Source: Mycobacterium kyogaense
GTDB taxonomy: Bacteria; Actinomycetota; Actinomycetes; Mycobacteriales; Mycobacteriaceae
Assembly: GCF_003254575.1 (NCBI RefSeq)
Contig: NZ_QJUA01000005.1
Location: 149,596-213,595, forward strand
Reading direction: 5' to 3'
DNA length: 64,000 nt
Of this stretch, positions 40,961-54,271 are shown piece after piece (within the stretch, counting starts at the first letter, position 1; the number at the start of each line of letters is the position of its first letter). Position numbers and translations under genes: made by a program. Below the pieces are notes generated by a model. That model searched no databases. It saw only the letters and a program-made list of their open reading frames with translations, and was not told the origin of the DNA.

Positions 40961-41827
40961 GTGACGGTCTTTCCTGAAACACACTGTGTTCGCCGGCCGC
41001 ACTGGTCGCTGGCGAGGACCTGGTTGTTGCAGCCGGGACGCCCGGGTTTCTTCCGCTCTTTGCCGTCGGATGCCGACGTGGTGGTTCTCGACATCGAGGA
41101 CGGGCTTCCCGCTGCGGAAAAACCCGCCGGGAGACGGGCTGTCGCCGAGTGGCTGTACGGCGATGGCTCTGCCTGGGTCCGGATCAGCAGCGCGGGCACG
41201 CCGGACTGGCACGCCGACCTGGATGTGGTGGCTGCGGCGCCGGGTCTGCGCGGAATCATGCTCGCGAAGGTCGAATCCGCGCACGATGTGGTCGCGACCG
41301 CCCAGCGATTGCCGACCGGGACGCCGGTGGTCGCGTTGATCGAGTCCGCGCTCGGGATCGAGTCCGCTCTGGAGATCGCGCGCTCGTGCGCCCGAATTGC
41401 GTTCGGAATCGGAGACTTTCGTCGTGATACCGGCATGTGCGCCGATCCGATGGTGCTGGCCTACCCGCGTGCCCGCCTGGTGATCGCGAGCAGGGCGGCG
41501 GGTCTGCCTGCGCCGATCGACGGTCCGACGTTGCGCGTCAACGCCGCCGATCTGCCGCGCGACACCGAGGTGGCCAAGGCGGCAGGTATGACCGGCCGGC
41601 TGTGTCTGGACGGCGAACACGCTGGCACGATCAACGCGTTGATGAGTCCGTCATCCGATGAGATCGACAGCGCGCGTGCGACGTTGGCGCGTCTCGACGC
41701 CCCCACCAGCCAGTACGACGGCAGCGCCGGCCCCACCCGGGCCCGCGCCGAAGCGATCCTGGACCTGGCCGCGAAACTCGGAGTGCTCAGCGATAGTCCG
41801 GCAGCGCCATCGAATCCGCAGTGGTGA
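40961..41827 (+). CDS. CitE-like HpcH/HpaI-family CoA ester lyase
   Basis: 288 residues. ADVVVLDIEDGLPAAEKPAGR carries the Asp and Glu metal ligands typical of citrate lyase beta-like proteins; GIMLAKVESAHDV, VVALIESALGI and AFGIGDFRRDTG continue the TIM barrel. These enzymes split or form acyl-CoA thioesters such as malyl- or citramalyl-CoA. The start is uncertain: GTG 40961 is preceded by AAGG at very short spacing. The 3' end overlaps the convergent monooxygenase gene by 41 bases, a large overlap. Substrate unknown. Confidence 0.82.
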   Translation: MTVFPETHCVRRPHWSLARTWLLQPGRPGFFRSLPSDADVVVLDIEDGLPAAEKPAGRRAVAEWLYGDGSAWVRISSAGTPDWHADLDVVAAAPGLRGIMLAKVESAHDVVATAQRLPTGTPVVALIESALGIESALEIARSCARIAFGIGDFRRDTGMCADPMVLAYPRARLVIASRAAGLPAPIDGPTLRVNAADLPRDTEVAKAAGMTGRLCLDGEHAGTINALMSPSSDEIDSARATLARLDAPTSQYDGSAGPTRARAEAILDLAAKLGVLSDSPAAPSNPQW

Positions 41828-42992
41828 ACCACTTCTTCTCGGCGACCGACCGGAACGGCCAACGCTGGCACCACTTCATCACCGCCGCGGTAATGACGAT
41901 GTCGGACTCCTTCATCGGCGCATAACCCTCGACGCCACGCGGAAGGTCCTGACACCGGTCGACGTAGGGACGCATCACCTCTTCGTAGCGCGCCAATGCC
42001 GACGAGAGTCGATGGGTGTCGAGGTGCTCCGCGGGCCCGAGTTCCCCGGCCAGCACGTAGGCACCGACGAGCGCCAGGCTGGTGCCCATGCCCGACAGCG
42101 GAGACGCGCAGTAGCCGGCGTCGCCGACCAACGTCACCCGCCCCGCTGACCACGTCGGCATGTGCACTTGCGCGAAGGCGTCGAAGTAGAAGTCGTCGGC
42201 GTCTGCTGCGGCGGCGAGCAGTGCATCGCAGTGCCACCCCGCTCCGGCGAAACGCTCGACCAGCATCTGCCGCTGCTCGTCGATGTCGTGGCGGTCGTAG
42301 TCCAGTGGCTCGGACTGAAAAGCCAGGCCCGCCTTGGCTATTGCCGGGTCGTGCGACGGACGCATCGACGCGTTCAGGCCGCCGGGCGCCTGGAAGAGCA
42401 GGAACCAGCCGTCGAGACCGACGGTGTCCGGGGCGGTGAACCACGCGTGGTAGCCGCCGAGGGGGCGGGCGAACTTCTCTTCGGGGCCGAATGCGACGCG
42501 GCGCACGGCCGAGTGCGGCCCGTCTGCGCCGACGACGAGGTCGACGGGTAGGCGGGTGCCGTCGGCCAAGGTCGCGACGACCCTGCTCTCGTCCTGCTCG
42601 AGGCCGGTGATCGTGGCGCCGAACCGGTAATCGACGTCGTGGCGGGTGGCCTCGTAGAGCACTGCCGCGAGATCGCCGCGCAGAATCTCCAGCGACGACA
42701 CCAGGCCGTTGCCGCCGAACGCGGTGACCGGCATCTCCGCCCGTCTGCTGCCATCCGACTTCACCCACGCCGCGCCGCTCTGTTCGAGCGCCCGCGCGCG
42801 CATCTGGTCGAGCAGTCCCATCCGCTCCACGACGTCGCGGCCGGTGCCGCGCAGATCCACGGTTTGGCCGCCGGGCCGGATGTCGGACGCCAATTCGAGC
42901 ACGATGACCCGATAGCCCGCACGGTTCAGCCAGAAGGCCAGCGACGGACCGGCGATACCGGCACCGTTGATCAGCACGGTGGGGTTCTGCAT
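41787..42992 (-). CDS. FAD-dependent monooxygenase (PHBH/TetX-like group)
   Basis: 401 residues. The Rossmann fingerprint VLINGAGIAGPSLAFWLNRAG, the DG motif region LVVGADGPHSAVRRV and the GD motif LVGDAGYCASPLSGMGTSLAL identify a class A flavoprotein hydroxylase. R-G-x-x near residue 130 (ILRGDLAAVL) also fits. Members hydroxylate aromatics or inactivate antibiotics such as tetracycline or rifamycins; which applies here cannot be read from the sequence. No signal peptide. Start ATG 42992; the gene is convergent with and overlaps the CitE-like gene. Confidence 0.88.
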   Translation of the reverse strand: MQNPTVLINGAGIAGPSLAFWLNRAGYRVIVLELASDIRPGGQTVDLRGTGRDVVERMGLLDQMRARALEQSGAAWVKSDGSRRAEMPVTAFGGNGLVSSLEILRGDLAAVLYEATRHDVDYRFGATITGLEQDESRVVATLADGTRLPVDLVVGADGPHSAVRRVAFGPEEKFARPLGGYHAWFTAPDTVGLDGWFLLFQAPGGLNASMRPSHDPAIAKAGLAFQSEPLDYDRHDIDEQRQMLVERFAGAGWHCDALLAAAADADDFYFDAFAQVHMPTWSAGRVTLVGDAGYCASPLSGMGTSLALVGAYVLAGELGPAEHLDTHRLSSALARYEEVMRPYVDRCQDLPRGVEGYAPMKESDIVITAAVMKWCQRWPFRSVAEKKWFTTADSMALPDYR

Positions 42993-43028
42993 ACCCCGTA
43001 AGGTACTGCGCGCCAGCAGCTGTCAGCG

Positions 43029-44342
43029 TCAGGCGGAGCGTTTCGAGCGAGCACTCAGTTCGACGCCCAGTTCCACGATGTCGATGCTGAGCCCGCCTTC
43101 GATGACGCTGTAGCGCTGCCGTCGTATCGACGGTCCGGGCAGCGGTGGTGCGGTGGAGTGGTAGACCGCGCCGGTGGGGGTGGTGTAGTCGGCGCTGTGT
43201 TGGCCGTCGGAGTCGGTTGTGGTCACGTGCCAGCCGGGCGCTTCTTTGGCGTAGTTGCAGGCCGCGCAGGCGCCGAGCCCGTTGAGTGCTGAGGTTTTGC
43301 CGCCGTGGCGTGCGGGGGTGGCGTGGTCGCGGTGGCGGATCGGGGCGTCGCAGTAGGGGGTGCGACACGTCTGATCGCGCAGCCCGATGAACATGGCCAA
43401 CCCGGCCGGGAAGATGCGGGCCCGTGACTCCATGGCGACGAGTTGCCCGCTCGAAGGGTGGCGGTAGAGCCGCCGCAACGTGGCTTTTGCTGCCTCGTCG
43501 GTCACCACATCGGATACCAGGTCGCGTACCACCGCCGCCGGTACCGGGCCGTAACCCTCGACCCAGCCGGGGCTGTCGTCGTCACCGAAGAGCGTGGTGT
43601 CGGCCATCACCAGGTTGACTGCGATCGGCACCGGCGCCTCGGCCGGGCGGGCGGTGACTCGGTGGTAGAGGGTCTCGGTCATGATCTGCCCGCGGGGGCG
43701 GCCATCGCCGCACAGGTCGGCCTCGCGCTTGAGCGCGGCGTACACCCCGATGCCCTGGGTCAGCGGCATGAGCGCGGTCAGGTAGACCATCCCGTTCGGT
43801 GCGGGACGCGTCGACACCGAGGCGCTCTGGGCGGCTTTTTCGTTGCGCTGCACCACCGCGGCGGCATCCAGGCGGGCGGCGATCGCGGTCGCGGCGGCCT
43901 CGATCCGGGCATTGCCCAACCCGACCAGGGCCTGCCGGTCGGCGCACAGCTCCTCATCGAGGGTCCGGCGGTCTTCGACGGTGAGGCAGGCGGATTGTTT
44001 GACGATCAGCGTGGCCCGCCACTCGGTCAACACCCCGGCTTCCAGGGCGGCCAGGGTGTGGGGCATCTCGTGCACCAGCGCCTGCGCGAAGCCGAGGTGC
44101 TGATTGCCGCGGGCCGGCGAATCCGCCCGTGCCAGCGCGACTTCCGAGGCCAACCCCCGCCCGCGTTTCCGCGCCGGCATCCCGGAAGCCGCTTCGGCGG
44201 CGCGGCGTTTCTCGGCCCACAATGCGGTGGCGCGAGCCTGCGCCGCCGCAGCTTGCGCCTTCAGTCGTTCGCAGCGGGCCACGACCTCGCGCAGCTCAGC
44301 CTCCGAGGCCGACCCGTCGAAATCGAACACCTGTGCGAGCAT
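43029..44342 (-). CDS. DUF222/HNH endonuclease domain protein (13E12-repeat type)
   Basis: 437 residues. The N-terminal ~300 residues are the helical DUF222 domain (CERLKAQAAAAQARATALWAEKRRAAE at the start), and the C-terminal part an HNH nuclease with TCRTPYCDAPIRHRDHATPARHGGKTSALNGLGACAACNYAKE. Such genes occur in many copies in mycobacteria and coincide with 13E12 repeats, which are linked with phage integration. The biological target is unknown. Complete and undisrupted; no flanking repeats were seen. Confidence 0.88.
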   Translation of the reverse strand: MLAQVFDFDGSASEAELREVVARCERLKAQAAAAQARATALWAEKRRAAEAASGMPARKRGRGLASEVALARADSPARGNQHLGFAQALVHEMPHTLAALEAGVLTEWRATLIVKQSACLTVEDRRTLDEELCADRQALVGLGNARIEAAATAIAARLDAAAVVQRNEKAAQSASVSTRPAPNGMVYLTALMPLTQGIGVYAALKREADLCGDGRPRGQIMTETLYHRVTARPAEAPVPIAVNLVMADTTLFGDDDSPGWVEGYGPVPAAVVRDLVSDVVTDEAAKATLRRLYRHPSSGQLVAMESRARIFPAGLAMFIGLRDQTCRTPYCDAPIRHRDHATPARHGGKTSALNGLGACAACNYAKEAPGWHVTTTDSDGQHSADYTTPTGAVYHSTAPPLPGPSIRRQRYSVIEGGLSIDIVELGVELSARSKRSA

Positions 44343-44379
44343 GCCTCAGACGGTACAAGGCCCCTCCGACAACAAGCGC

Positions 44380-45585
44380 CTACAACTCGAGCGCCTCGTA
44401 CGTTCGTCGCACGAACTTCGGCTGCGCACTCGCGAGCTTGGCCAGCGAGGTGTTTCCCGCGACAGCCGCCGCAGCGTCTGTCGACAGGCTCGGCATGTTC
44501 TGGATGAGGTAGATCAGGATGGCGTCGGCCGTCGGGTCGGCCTGCCACCACGTGCCGTACGCCCCGGGCCACGAGAACGTGCCCACGCCGCCCGGCCCGA
44601 ACAGCTGCCGCGACTTGGCCGGGTCCGTGACCACCGACAGGTTCAGGCCGAACCCGCGGCCGATCCAGAACGGCGCTCCCAGGAAGTCGTGGCGCTTCTG
44701 CTCATCGGTCAGGCGATCGGTCCGCATCGACCGCACCGATTCCTCGGACAGCACCCGCACCCCGTTCACCGTGCCGCCCGCCAGCAGCATCCGGGCGAAG
44801 GCCAGGTAGTCGTCGACCGTCGACCACAGACCCGCGCCACCCTGACAGAACGGTGGGTCCACGATGGGGGCGGGCCCCATCACGTCGTGGTGCAGCGTGT
44901 TGTCCGCGGTCAGTTGATACATCGTCGCCGCGCGTCGCCGCCCCGTCGGACCGACGTGAAAACCGGTGTCCGACATGCCCAGTGGCTCGAGGATGCGTTC
45001 GGTCAGGACCTCTGTGAGCGGTTTGCCCGCCAGGCGCGACAATACGATCCCGAGAACATCGGTCGCGTGGCTGTAGGTCATCCGCAGACCGGGTTGGTGC
45101 ACCAACGGAAGCGCCGCCAGCTCGCTCAGCCAGCGGTCCTGATCCTGGCGGGCGGGCAGCTTGCGGTAGGCGTCGGACAACGGACCGCGGATCGAGAACA
45201 TGTAGGCCAACCCGCTGCGATGGGTCATCAGGTCCTCGATCGTGATCGGCCGCTGGGCCGGCACGGTCCGGTCGAGCGGGCCGGCGGGATCGGCGAGCAC
45301 CCGCATGTCGGCCATCTCCGGCAACCACGTCGCCAGCCGGTCAGTCAGCGCGAGTGCGCCCTCCTCGATCAGCGTCATCGCCGCGGCCACCGTCACCGGC
45401 TTGGTCATCGACGCGATACGGAACAGGGTGTCGCGCTGCATGGGCAGTGTGGCGTCGACGTCGCGGTATCCCAGTTCGTTGACCTGCAGCACCTCGCCGC
45501 CGCGCCACACGAGTGTGACGGCTCCGGCCAGCAGCCCTGCGTCGATCGCCTCGACGATGGAGGTCTGATTGCGGTCGAGGTTCAT
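44380..45585 (-). CDS. Beta-lactamase-fold serine hydrolase (esterase-like)
   Basis: 401 residues from ATG 45585 (MNLDRNQTS); ATG 45615 is possible. The SxxK motif is FRIASMTKPVT, the second motif YSHATDV has Y-S-H in place of Y-x-N, and the C-terminal GGVGTFSWPGAYGTWWQADP takes the place of the KTG/HGG box, all typical of EstB-like esterases rather than true beta-lactamases. Cytoplasmic by absence of a signal sequence. It is divergent from the pyr operon, whose leader begins right at its start. Substrate unknown. Confidence 0.87.
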   Translation of the reverse strand: MNLDRNQTSIVEAIDAGLLAGAVTLVWRGGEVLQVNELGYRDVDATLPMQRDTLFRIASMTKPVTVAAAMTLIEEGALALTDRLATWLPEMADMRVLADPAGPLDRTVPAQRPITIEDLMTHRSGLAYMFSIRGPLSDAYRKLPARQDQDRWLSELAALPLVHQPGLRMTYSHATDVLGIVLSRLAGKPLTEVLTERILEPLGMSDTGFHVGPTGRRRAATMYQLTADNTLHHDVMGPAPIVDPPFCQGGAGLWSTVDDYLAFARMLLAGGTVNGVRVLSEESVRSMRTDRLTDEQKRHDFLGAPFWIGRGFGLNLSVVTDPAKSRQLFGPGGVGTFSWPGAYGTWWQADPTADAILIYLIQNMPSLSTDAAAAVAGNTSLAKLASAQPKFVRRTYEALEL

Positions 45586-45645
45586 CGCGTCAGAGTAGGT
45601 CAGCGGTGCCGACATCTGCGCGCAGTGATAGCCTTGCCGCGATTT

Positions 45646-45688
45646 GACCGTCCTTTAACGACCGTCCCGTGAGGCGGAGAAGGAGGTC
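45646..45688 (+). promoter_or_regulatory. PyrR-responsive translational control element in the pyr leader
   Basis: GACCgTCCTT (45646-45655) can pair with AAGGAGGTC (45680-45688), which contains the pyrR ribosome site; only one G is bulged. The enclosed loop contains CGTCCCGTGAGGCG (45663-45676), which matches the Bacillus PyrR-binding loop consensus ARUCCNGNGAGGYU at all but its first and last bases, and CCG/CGG (62-64 with 75-77 of that block) closes it. A second GACCGTCC at 45660-45667 could compete for the ribosome site. This fits PyrR-dependent translational repression, as reported for M. smegmatis; no attenuator terminator is seen. Confidence 0.75.
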
Positions 45689-45698
45689 CGGGTTACAC

Positions 45699-46268
45699 GT
45701 GGCTGCCACCACTGACCGGGAACTGATGTCCGCGGCGGACGTGAGCCGAACGATCGCCCGCATCGCCCACCAGATCATCGAGAAGACCGCTCTGGACGCG
45801 CCCGAGGCGCCGCGGGTCATCCTCCTCGGAATCCCCACTCGCGGAGTGACACTGGCCACTCGACTGGCCGCCAACATCGTCGAATTCAGCGGTACCGATG
45901 TCGCCCACGGCGCCTTGGACACCACCCTCTACCGCGACGACCTGATGTCGAAGCCGCCCCGTGCGCTCGCGCCGACCTCGATCCCGCAGGGTGGCATCGA
46001 CGGCGCGCTGGTGATCCTCGTCGACGACGTGCTCTACACCGGCCGGTCGGTGCGATCGGCCCTCGACGCGCTGCGCGACCTCGGCCGACCCCGCGCGGTG
46101 CAACTCGCGGTGTTGGTCGACCGCGGTCACCGCGAACTGCCGATCCGCGCCGACTACGTCGGCAAGAACGTGCCGACGTCGCGCAGTGAGAACGTCAAGG
46201 TGCGGCTCACCGAAGACGACGGCCACGACGGCGTCCGCATCGCACCGCATGGAGGTCCGCAACGGTGA
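45699..46268 (+). CDS. pyrR: Bifunctional pyr operon regulator / uracil phosphoribosyltransferase
   Basis: 189 residues from GTG 45699. The conserved start [31 protein letters not shown] [24 protein letters not shown], and the PRPP-binding [21 protein letters not shown] identify PyrR. It binds pyr leader RNA when uridine nucleotides are high and can also convert uracil to UMP. The GTG lies 12 bases after AAGGAGG, a long spacing; ATG 45726 (MSAADV) is an alternative start but has no ribosome site. It overlaps pyrB by four bases. Confidence 0.95.
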   Translation: MAATTDRELMSAADVSRTIARIAHQIIEKTALDAPEAPRVILLGIPTRGVTLATRLAANIVEFSGTDVAHGALDTTLYRDDLMSKPPRALAPTSIPQGGIDGALVILVDDVLYTGRSVRSALDALRDLGRPRAVQLAVLVDRGHRELPIRADYVGKNVPTSRSENVKVRLTEDDGHDGVRIAPHGGPQR

Positions 46269-47212
46269 AGCACCTTTTGACGGCGGCCGATCTGAGCCGT
46301 GACGACGCGACCGCGATCCTCGACGATGCCGACCGATTCCGCGAGGCGCTGCTCGGCCGCGAGGTCAAGAAGCTGCCGACGCTGCGCGGCCGCACGATCA
46401 TCACGATGTTCTACGAGAACTCCACCCGCACGCGGGTGTCGTTCGAGGTGGCGGGCAAGTGGATGAGCGCCGACGTGATCAACGTCAGTTCGTCGGGATC
46501 GTCGGTGGCCAAGGGGGAGTCGCTGCGCGACACCGCCCTGACGCTGCGCGCTGCCGGGGCCGATGCCCTGATCGTGCGCCATCCCGCCTCGGGCGCCGCG
46601 CAGCAGCTCGCCGCCTGGACCCTCGACGAGACCGGCGGACCCAGCGTGATCAACGCCGGCGACGGTACCCATGAGCACCCCACCCAGGCGCTGCTCGACG
46701 CGTTGACCATCCGGCAGCGGCTCGGCTCCGTGGACGGTAAGCGCGTGGTGATCGTCGGGGACGTCCTGCACAGCCGCGTCGCCCGTTCCAATGTGGCGCT
46801 GCTGCGCACCCTCGGTGCCGAAGTCGTGCTCGTCGCGCCGCCGACATTGCTGCCCGTCGGCGTCGCGGGCTGGCCGGTCACCGTCTCCCATGACCTCGAC
46901 GCCGAACTGCCGCTCGCCGATGCGGTGCTGATGCTGCGGGTACAGGCCGAGCGGATGAACGGCGGCTTCTTCCCGTCGTCGCGGGAGTACTCGGTGCGCT
47001 ACGGCCTCTCGGAGAAGCGTCAGGCGCAACTGGCCGAGCACGCGGTGGTCCTGCATCCCGGCCCGATGCTGCGCGGCATGGAGATCGCGCACTCGGTCGC
47101 CGACTCGTCGCAATCTGCAGTGCTGCAACAGGTTTCCAACGGTGTGCACGTCCGGATGGCGGTGCTGTTCCACCTGCTCGTCGGTACCGAAGTGGAGGCG
47201 ATCAGCGCATGA
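46265..47212 (+). CDS. pyrB: Aspartate carbamoyltransferase, catalytic chain
   Basis: 315 residues. The carbamoyl-phosphate loop is [18 protein letters not shown], the aspartate side includes [18 protein letters not shown], and [15 protein letters not shown] and [14 protein letters not shown] [17 protein letters not shown] follow. It makes N-carbamoylaspartate, the second step of UMP synthesis. No regulatory chain gene (pyrI) is present. It starts in the pyrR stop (GTGA) and is overlapped by pyrC. Confidence 0.97.
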   Translation: MKHLLTAADLSRDDATAILDDADRFREALLGREVKKLPTLRGRTIITMFYENSTRTRVSFEVAGKWMSADVINVSSSGSSVAKGESLRDTALTLRAAGADALIVRHPASGAAQQLAAWTLDETGGPSVINAGDGTHEHPTQALLDALTIRQRLGSVDGKRVVIVGDVLHSRVARSNVALLRTLGAEVVLVAPPTLLPVGVAGWPVTVSHDLDAELPLADAVLMLRVQAERMNGGFFPSSREYSVRYGLSEKRQAQLAEHAVVLHPGPMLRGMEIAHSVADSSQSAVLQQVSNGVHVRMAVLFHLLVGTEVEAISA

Positions 47213-48492
47213 AGGTCGTACTGAAGGGCGTGCTCCTCTACGGCGAGGGCGATCCCGTCGACGTGCTCGTCAACGACGGCCAGATCGCCGAGATCGGCTC
47301 GGGACTCACCGGTGACGACATCATCGACGCGGCCGGTCAGATCCTGCTGCCCGGCTTCGTTGACCTGCACACCCATCTGCGCGAACCCGGTCGCGAGTAC
47401 GCGGAGGACATCGAAACCGGTTCGGCGGCAGCGGCACTGGGCGGATACACCGCCGTGTTCGCGATGGCGAACACCGACCCGGTGGCCGACTCCGTGGTCG
47501 TGACCGACCATGTGTGGCACCGCGGTCAGCAGGTCGGCCTGGTCGACGTGCACCCGGTCGGCGCGGTCACCGTCGGGCTGAAGGGCAAGCAGCTCACCGA
47601 GATGGGGCTGATGGCCGCCGGGGTGGGCAAGGTCCGGATGTTCTCCGACGACGGGGTGTGCGTCGACGATCCGCTGGTGATGCGCCGTGCGCTGGAGTAC
47701 GCCTCCGGGTTGGGCGTGCTGATCGCCCAGCACGCCGAGGAGCCGCGGTTGACCGTGGGCGCGGTCGCGCACGAAGGTCCCACCGCCGCGCTGCTCGGCC
47801 TGGCCGGGTGGCCGCGGGCCGCCGAGGAATCCATCGTGGCCCGCGATGCGCTGCTGGCCCGCGACGCGGGCGCCCGGGTGCACATCTGCCACGCCTCCAC
47901 GGCAGGCACCGTCGAGTTGATCCGGTGGGCCAAGGAACAGGGCATCGCGATCACCGCGGAGGTCACCCCGCACCACCTCCTGCTCGACGACAGCCGACTC
48001 GCCGACTACGACGGCCGCAACCGGGTCAACCCGCCGCTGCGCGAGGCTGCCGATGCCGTCGCGCTGCGCCAAGCCTTGGCTGACGGTGTGATCGACTGTG
48101 TCGCAACCGATCACGCGCCCCATGCTGAGCACGAGAAGATGTGTGAATTCGCCCATGCCCGCCCCGGCATGCTCGGGTTGCAGACCGCGCTGTCGGTGGT
48201 CGTCGAGACGATGGTGCGGCCCGGCCTGCTGACCTGGCGCGACGTCGCCAGGGTGATGAGCGAGGCGCCCGCGCGCATCGTCGGCCTGCCCGATCAGGGC
48301 CGCCCGCTGGAGGTGGGGGAGCCCGCGAACCTGACCGTCGTCGACCCGGATGCGCGATGGACGGTCACCGGCTCGGCGTTGGCCAGCCGCTCCGACAACA
48401 CCCCGTACGAGGAGATGGAGTTGCCCGCCGTCGTCACCGCGACTCTGCTGCGCGGCAGGATCACCGCCCGCGACGGGAAGGCGGGCGCATGA
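47209..48492 (+). CDS. pyrC: Dihydroorotase
   Basis: 427 residues, amidohydrolase fold. The metal-binding [22 protein letters not shown], the [12 protein letters not shown] segment, [28 protein letters not shown] and the catalytic-Asp region [13 protein letters not shown] are intact, as in class I dihydroorotases. It cyclises carbamoylaspartate to dihydroorotate. Overlaps pyrB and the next membrane-protein gene by four bases on each side. Confidence 0.96.
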   Translation: MKVVLKGVLLYGEGDPVDVLVNDGQIAEIGSGLTGDDIIDAAGQILLPGFVDLHTHLREPGREYAEDIETGSAAAALGGYTAVFAMANTDPVADSVVVTDHVWHRGQQVGLVDVHPVGAVTVGLKGKQLTEMGLMAAGVGKVRMFSDDGVCVDDPLVMRRALEYASGLGVLIAQHAEEPRLTVGAVAHEGPTAALLGLAGWPRAAEESIVARDALLARDAGARVHICHASTAGTVELIRWAKEQGIAITAEVTPHHLLLDDSRLADYDGRNRVNPPLREAADAVALRQALADGVIDCVATDHAPHAEHEKMCEFAHARPGMLGLQTALSVVVETMVRPGLLTWRDVARVMSEAPARIVGLPDQGRPLEVGEPANLTVVDPDARWTVTGSALASRSDNTPYEEMELPAVVTATLLRGRITARDGKAGA

Positions 48493-48992
48493 ACACCGCA
48501 ACCCTGGTGGCCTCGCTGATCATGGCCGCGGTCCTGGCCCTGCTGATCGCGGTGCTGATCGGCGCGATGCTGCGCGGCTGGCGGCGGCGCGCGGAGCGGC
48601 AGGCACAACTGCTGGGTGCGCTGCCGCAGCTCCCCGACACCGTCGGCTCGGCGATCATCTCGCCGACCCGAGGCCTCTACGTGGGGTCCACCCTCGTTCC
48701 CAACTGGAACGACCGGGTCGCCGCCGCGGACCTCGGCTTCCGCGCCAAAGCCGTGCTGACGCGGTACCCCGAGGGAATCATGATGCAGCGCACCGGCGCC
48801 GGGCCGATCTGGATTCCCGACGAGATGATCACCGACATCCGAGCGGAGAAGAGCCTCGCAGGCAAAGCCCTGACCCACGACGGCATCCTGGCGATCCGCT
48901 GGCGGCTGCCCACCGGGGTGGAGATCGACACCGGCTTCCGCGCCGACAACCGGCGCGACTATTCGAAATGGCTCCCCGAGGAGGTGGCATGA
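48489..48992 (+). CDS. Conserved membrane-anchored protein of the pyr operon
   Basis: 167 residues. One N-terminal membrane helix ([25 protein letters not shown]) followed by a basic stop-transfer stretch [12 protein letters not shown] and a soluble domain ([20 protein letters not shown] ... [19 protein letters not shown]) with a PH-like beta pattern. An equivalent gene sits between pyrC and carA in M. tuberculosis (Rv1382 from memory). Function unknown; its ATGA couplings on both sides show firm membership in the operon. Confidence 0.85.
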   Translation: MNTATLVASLIMAAVLALLIAVLIGAMLRGWRRRAERQAQLLGALPQLPDTVGSAIISPTRGLYVGSTLVPNWNDRVAAADLGFRAKAVLTRYPEGIMMQRTGAGPIWIPDEMITDIRAEKSLAGKALTHDGILAIRWRLPTGVEIDTGFRADNRRDYSKWLPEEVA

Positions 48993-50113
48993 CGGCGAAC
49001 GTGGCCGTGCTCGTGCTCGAAGACGGCAGGGTCTTCACCGGCACACCATTCGGTGCAGAAGGCGAGACGCTGGGCGAGGCGGTGTTCTCCACCGGCATGT
49101 CTGGCTATCAGGAGACCCTGACCGACCCCAGCTATCACCGCCAGATCGTGGTGGCCACGGCGCCGCAGATCGGCAACACGGGCTGGAACGACGAGGACAG
49201 CGAGAGCCGCGGCGACAAGATCTGGGTCGCCGGGTACGCCGTGCGCGACCCCTCGCCGCGTGCGTCGAACTGGCGCGCCACCGGGACCCTCGACGACGAA
49301 CTGCGCCGCCAGGGTGTGGTCGGTATCGCGGGCATCGACACCCGTGCGGTGGTGCGTCATCTGCGCAGCCGTGGGTCGATGAAGGCCGGCGTGTTCTCCG
49401 GGGAAGCCCTCGCCGACACCGAGGAGCTGCTGGCCCGGGTACGCGACCAGGCCTCGATGCTCGGTGCCGACCTGGCCGGGGAGGTCAGCACCGCCGACCG
49501 CTACGTCGTGGAACCTGCAGGCACGCAACGGTTCACCGTGGTGGCACTCGATCTGGGCATCAAGACCAACACCCCCCGCAACTTCTCCGAGCGCGGCATC
49601 CGCACCCACGTGCTGCCGTCGTCGGCCGACTTCGCGGAGATCGCCGACCTGCATCCCGATGGCGTCTTCCTGTCGAACGGACCGGGCGACCCCGCCACCG
49701 CCGATCACCTGGTGGAAGTCACCAAACAGGTGATCGACGCCGGCACACCGTTGTTCGGGATCTGCTTCGGCAATCAGATCCTGGGCCGGGCGCTGGGCCG
49801 GGGCACCTACAAGATGACGTTCGGGCACCGCGGCATCAACATCCCGGTGATGGACCACGCCACCGGGCGCGTGTCGATCACCGCGCAGAACCACGGCTTC
49901 GCCCTCGAGGGGGAGGCCGGCGAAGAGTTCGACACGCCGTTCGGCACAGCGGTGGTCACCCACACGTGCGCCAACGACGGGGTCGTCGAAGGCGTGGCGC
50001 TGGCCAACGGGCGGGCGTTCTCCGTGCAGTACCACCCGGAGGCCGCAGCCGGCCCCCGCGATGCCAACTACCTGTTCGACCAATTCATCGACCTGATGGC
50101 GGGAGAGAAATAG
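48989..50113 (+). CDS. carA: Carbamoyl-phosphate synthase small (glutamine amidotransferase) subunit
   Basis: 374 residues. The N-terminal CarA domain starts [19 protein letters not shown] with GETVFNTGM-like [21 protein letters not shown]; the class I amidotransferase has its nucleophile in [15 protein letters not shown] and the His-Glu pair in [11 protein letters not shown]. It releases ammonia from glutamine and channels it to CarB for arginine and pyrimidine synthesis. The ATG overlaps the stop of the preceding gene; carB follows immediately. Confidence 0.97.
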   Translation: MTANVAVLVLEDGRVFTGTPFGAEGETLGEAVFSTGMSGYQETLTDPSYHRQIVVATAPQIGNTGWNDEDSESRGDKIWVAGYAVRDPSPRASNWRATGTLDDELRRQGVVGIAGIDTRAVVRHLRSRGSMKAGVFSGEALADTEELLARVRDQASMLGADLAGEVSTADRYVVEPAGTQRFTVVALDLGIKTNTPRNFSERGIRTHVLPSSADFAEIADLHPDGVFLSNGPGDPATADHLVEVTKQVIDAGTPLFGICFGNQILGRALGRGTYKMTFGHRGINIPVMDHATGRVSITAQNHGFALEGEAGEEFDTPFGTAVVTHTCANDGVVEGVALANGRAFSVQYHPEAAAGPRDANYLFDQFIDLMAGEK

Positions 50114-53452
<3,339 letters not shown>

Positions 53453-53455
53453 CCG

Positions 53456-54271
53456 GTGGGCGGGTTCGGTGACCGGCTGTCCGACGCGATGGCCAGTCGC
53501 GGCCCGCTGTGCCCGGGCATCGACCCGCACCCCGAACTGCTTCGGGACTGGGGGTTGAGCACCGACGTCGACGGGCTGGCCCGGTTCAGCGACATCTGTG
53601 TCGCGGCGTTCGCGGGCTTCGCGGTGGTCAAGCCGCAGGTGGCGTTCTTCGAGGCCTACGGGTCGGCGGGCTTTGCGGTGTTGGAGCGCACGATCGCCGC
53701 GCTGCGCGCCGAGGGCGTGCTCGTGCTCGCCGACGCCAAACGGGGCGACATCGGCTCGACGATGGCCGCCTATGCCGCCGCCTGGGCGGGGGAGTCACCG
53801 CTGGCCGCCGACGCCGTCACGGCGTCGCCGTATCTGGGCTTCGGGTCGCTGCAGCCGCTGCTCGACACCGCCGAGGCCCACGGGCGGGGCGTGTTCGTGC
53901 TCGCGGCCACCTCCAATCCCGAGGGCGCCTCCCTGCAGCGGGCGGACGCCGGCGGGCGCACGATCGCCCAGTCGATCGTCGACGCCGCCGCCGCGGTCAA
54001 CGCCGGCGGACGGAACGGGTCGGTGGGTGTGGTCGTCGGCGCGACGTTGGTCGACCCGCCCGATGTGAGCGCCCTGGGTGGGCCCGTGCTGGTGCCCGGC
54101 GTCGGGGCGCAGGGCGGCCGCCCCGAGGCGCTGGCGGGCCTGGGAGGGGCCCTGCCGGGACAACTGCTGCCCGCGGTCTCCCGCGAGGTCCTGCGGGCCG
54201 GTCCGGACCCGGCAGCGGTGCGCGCGGCAGCCGAACGCATGCGCGACGCGGTTGCCTATCTGCAGGGCTGA
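53456..54271 (+). CDS. pyrF: Orotidine 5'-phosphate decarboxylase (type 2)
   Basis: 271 residues. The long-chain mycobacterial/Myxococcus type: [19 protein letters not shown] near the start, [16 protein letters not shown], and the catalytic [18 protein letters not shown] with its Asp-Lys-Asp network, then [13 protein letters not shown] and [14 protein letters not shown] for phosphate binding. It converts OMP to UMP, the last step of the pathway. Start GTG three bases after carB. A strong hairpin follows at 54324-54346. Confidence 0.96.
   Translation: MGGFGDRLSDAMASRGPLCPGIDPHPELLRDWGLSTDVDGLARFSDICVAAFAGFAVVKPQVAFFEAYGSAGFAVLERTIAALRAEGVLVLADAKRGDIGSTMAAYAAAWAGESPLAADAVTASPYLGFGSLQPLLDTAEAHGRGVFVLAATSNPEGASLQRADAGGRTIAQSIVDAAAAVNAGGRNGSVGVVVGATLVDPPDVSALGGPVLVPGVGAQGGRPEALAGLGGALPGQLLPAVSREVLRAGPDPAAVRAAAERMRDAVAYLQG

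Noticed and set aside
43029..44342. Mobile 13E12 repeat element
   Set aside because: The gene is of that family, but no flanking direct repeats, att-like sites or integrase were seen, so only the gene is reported.
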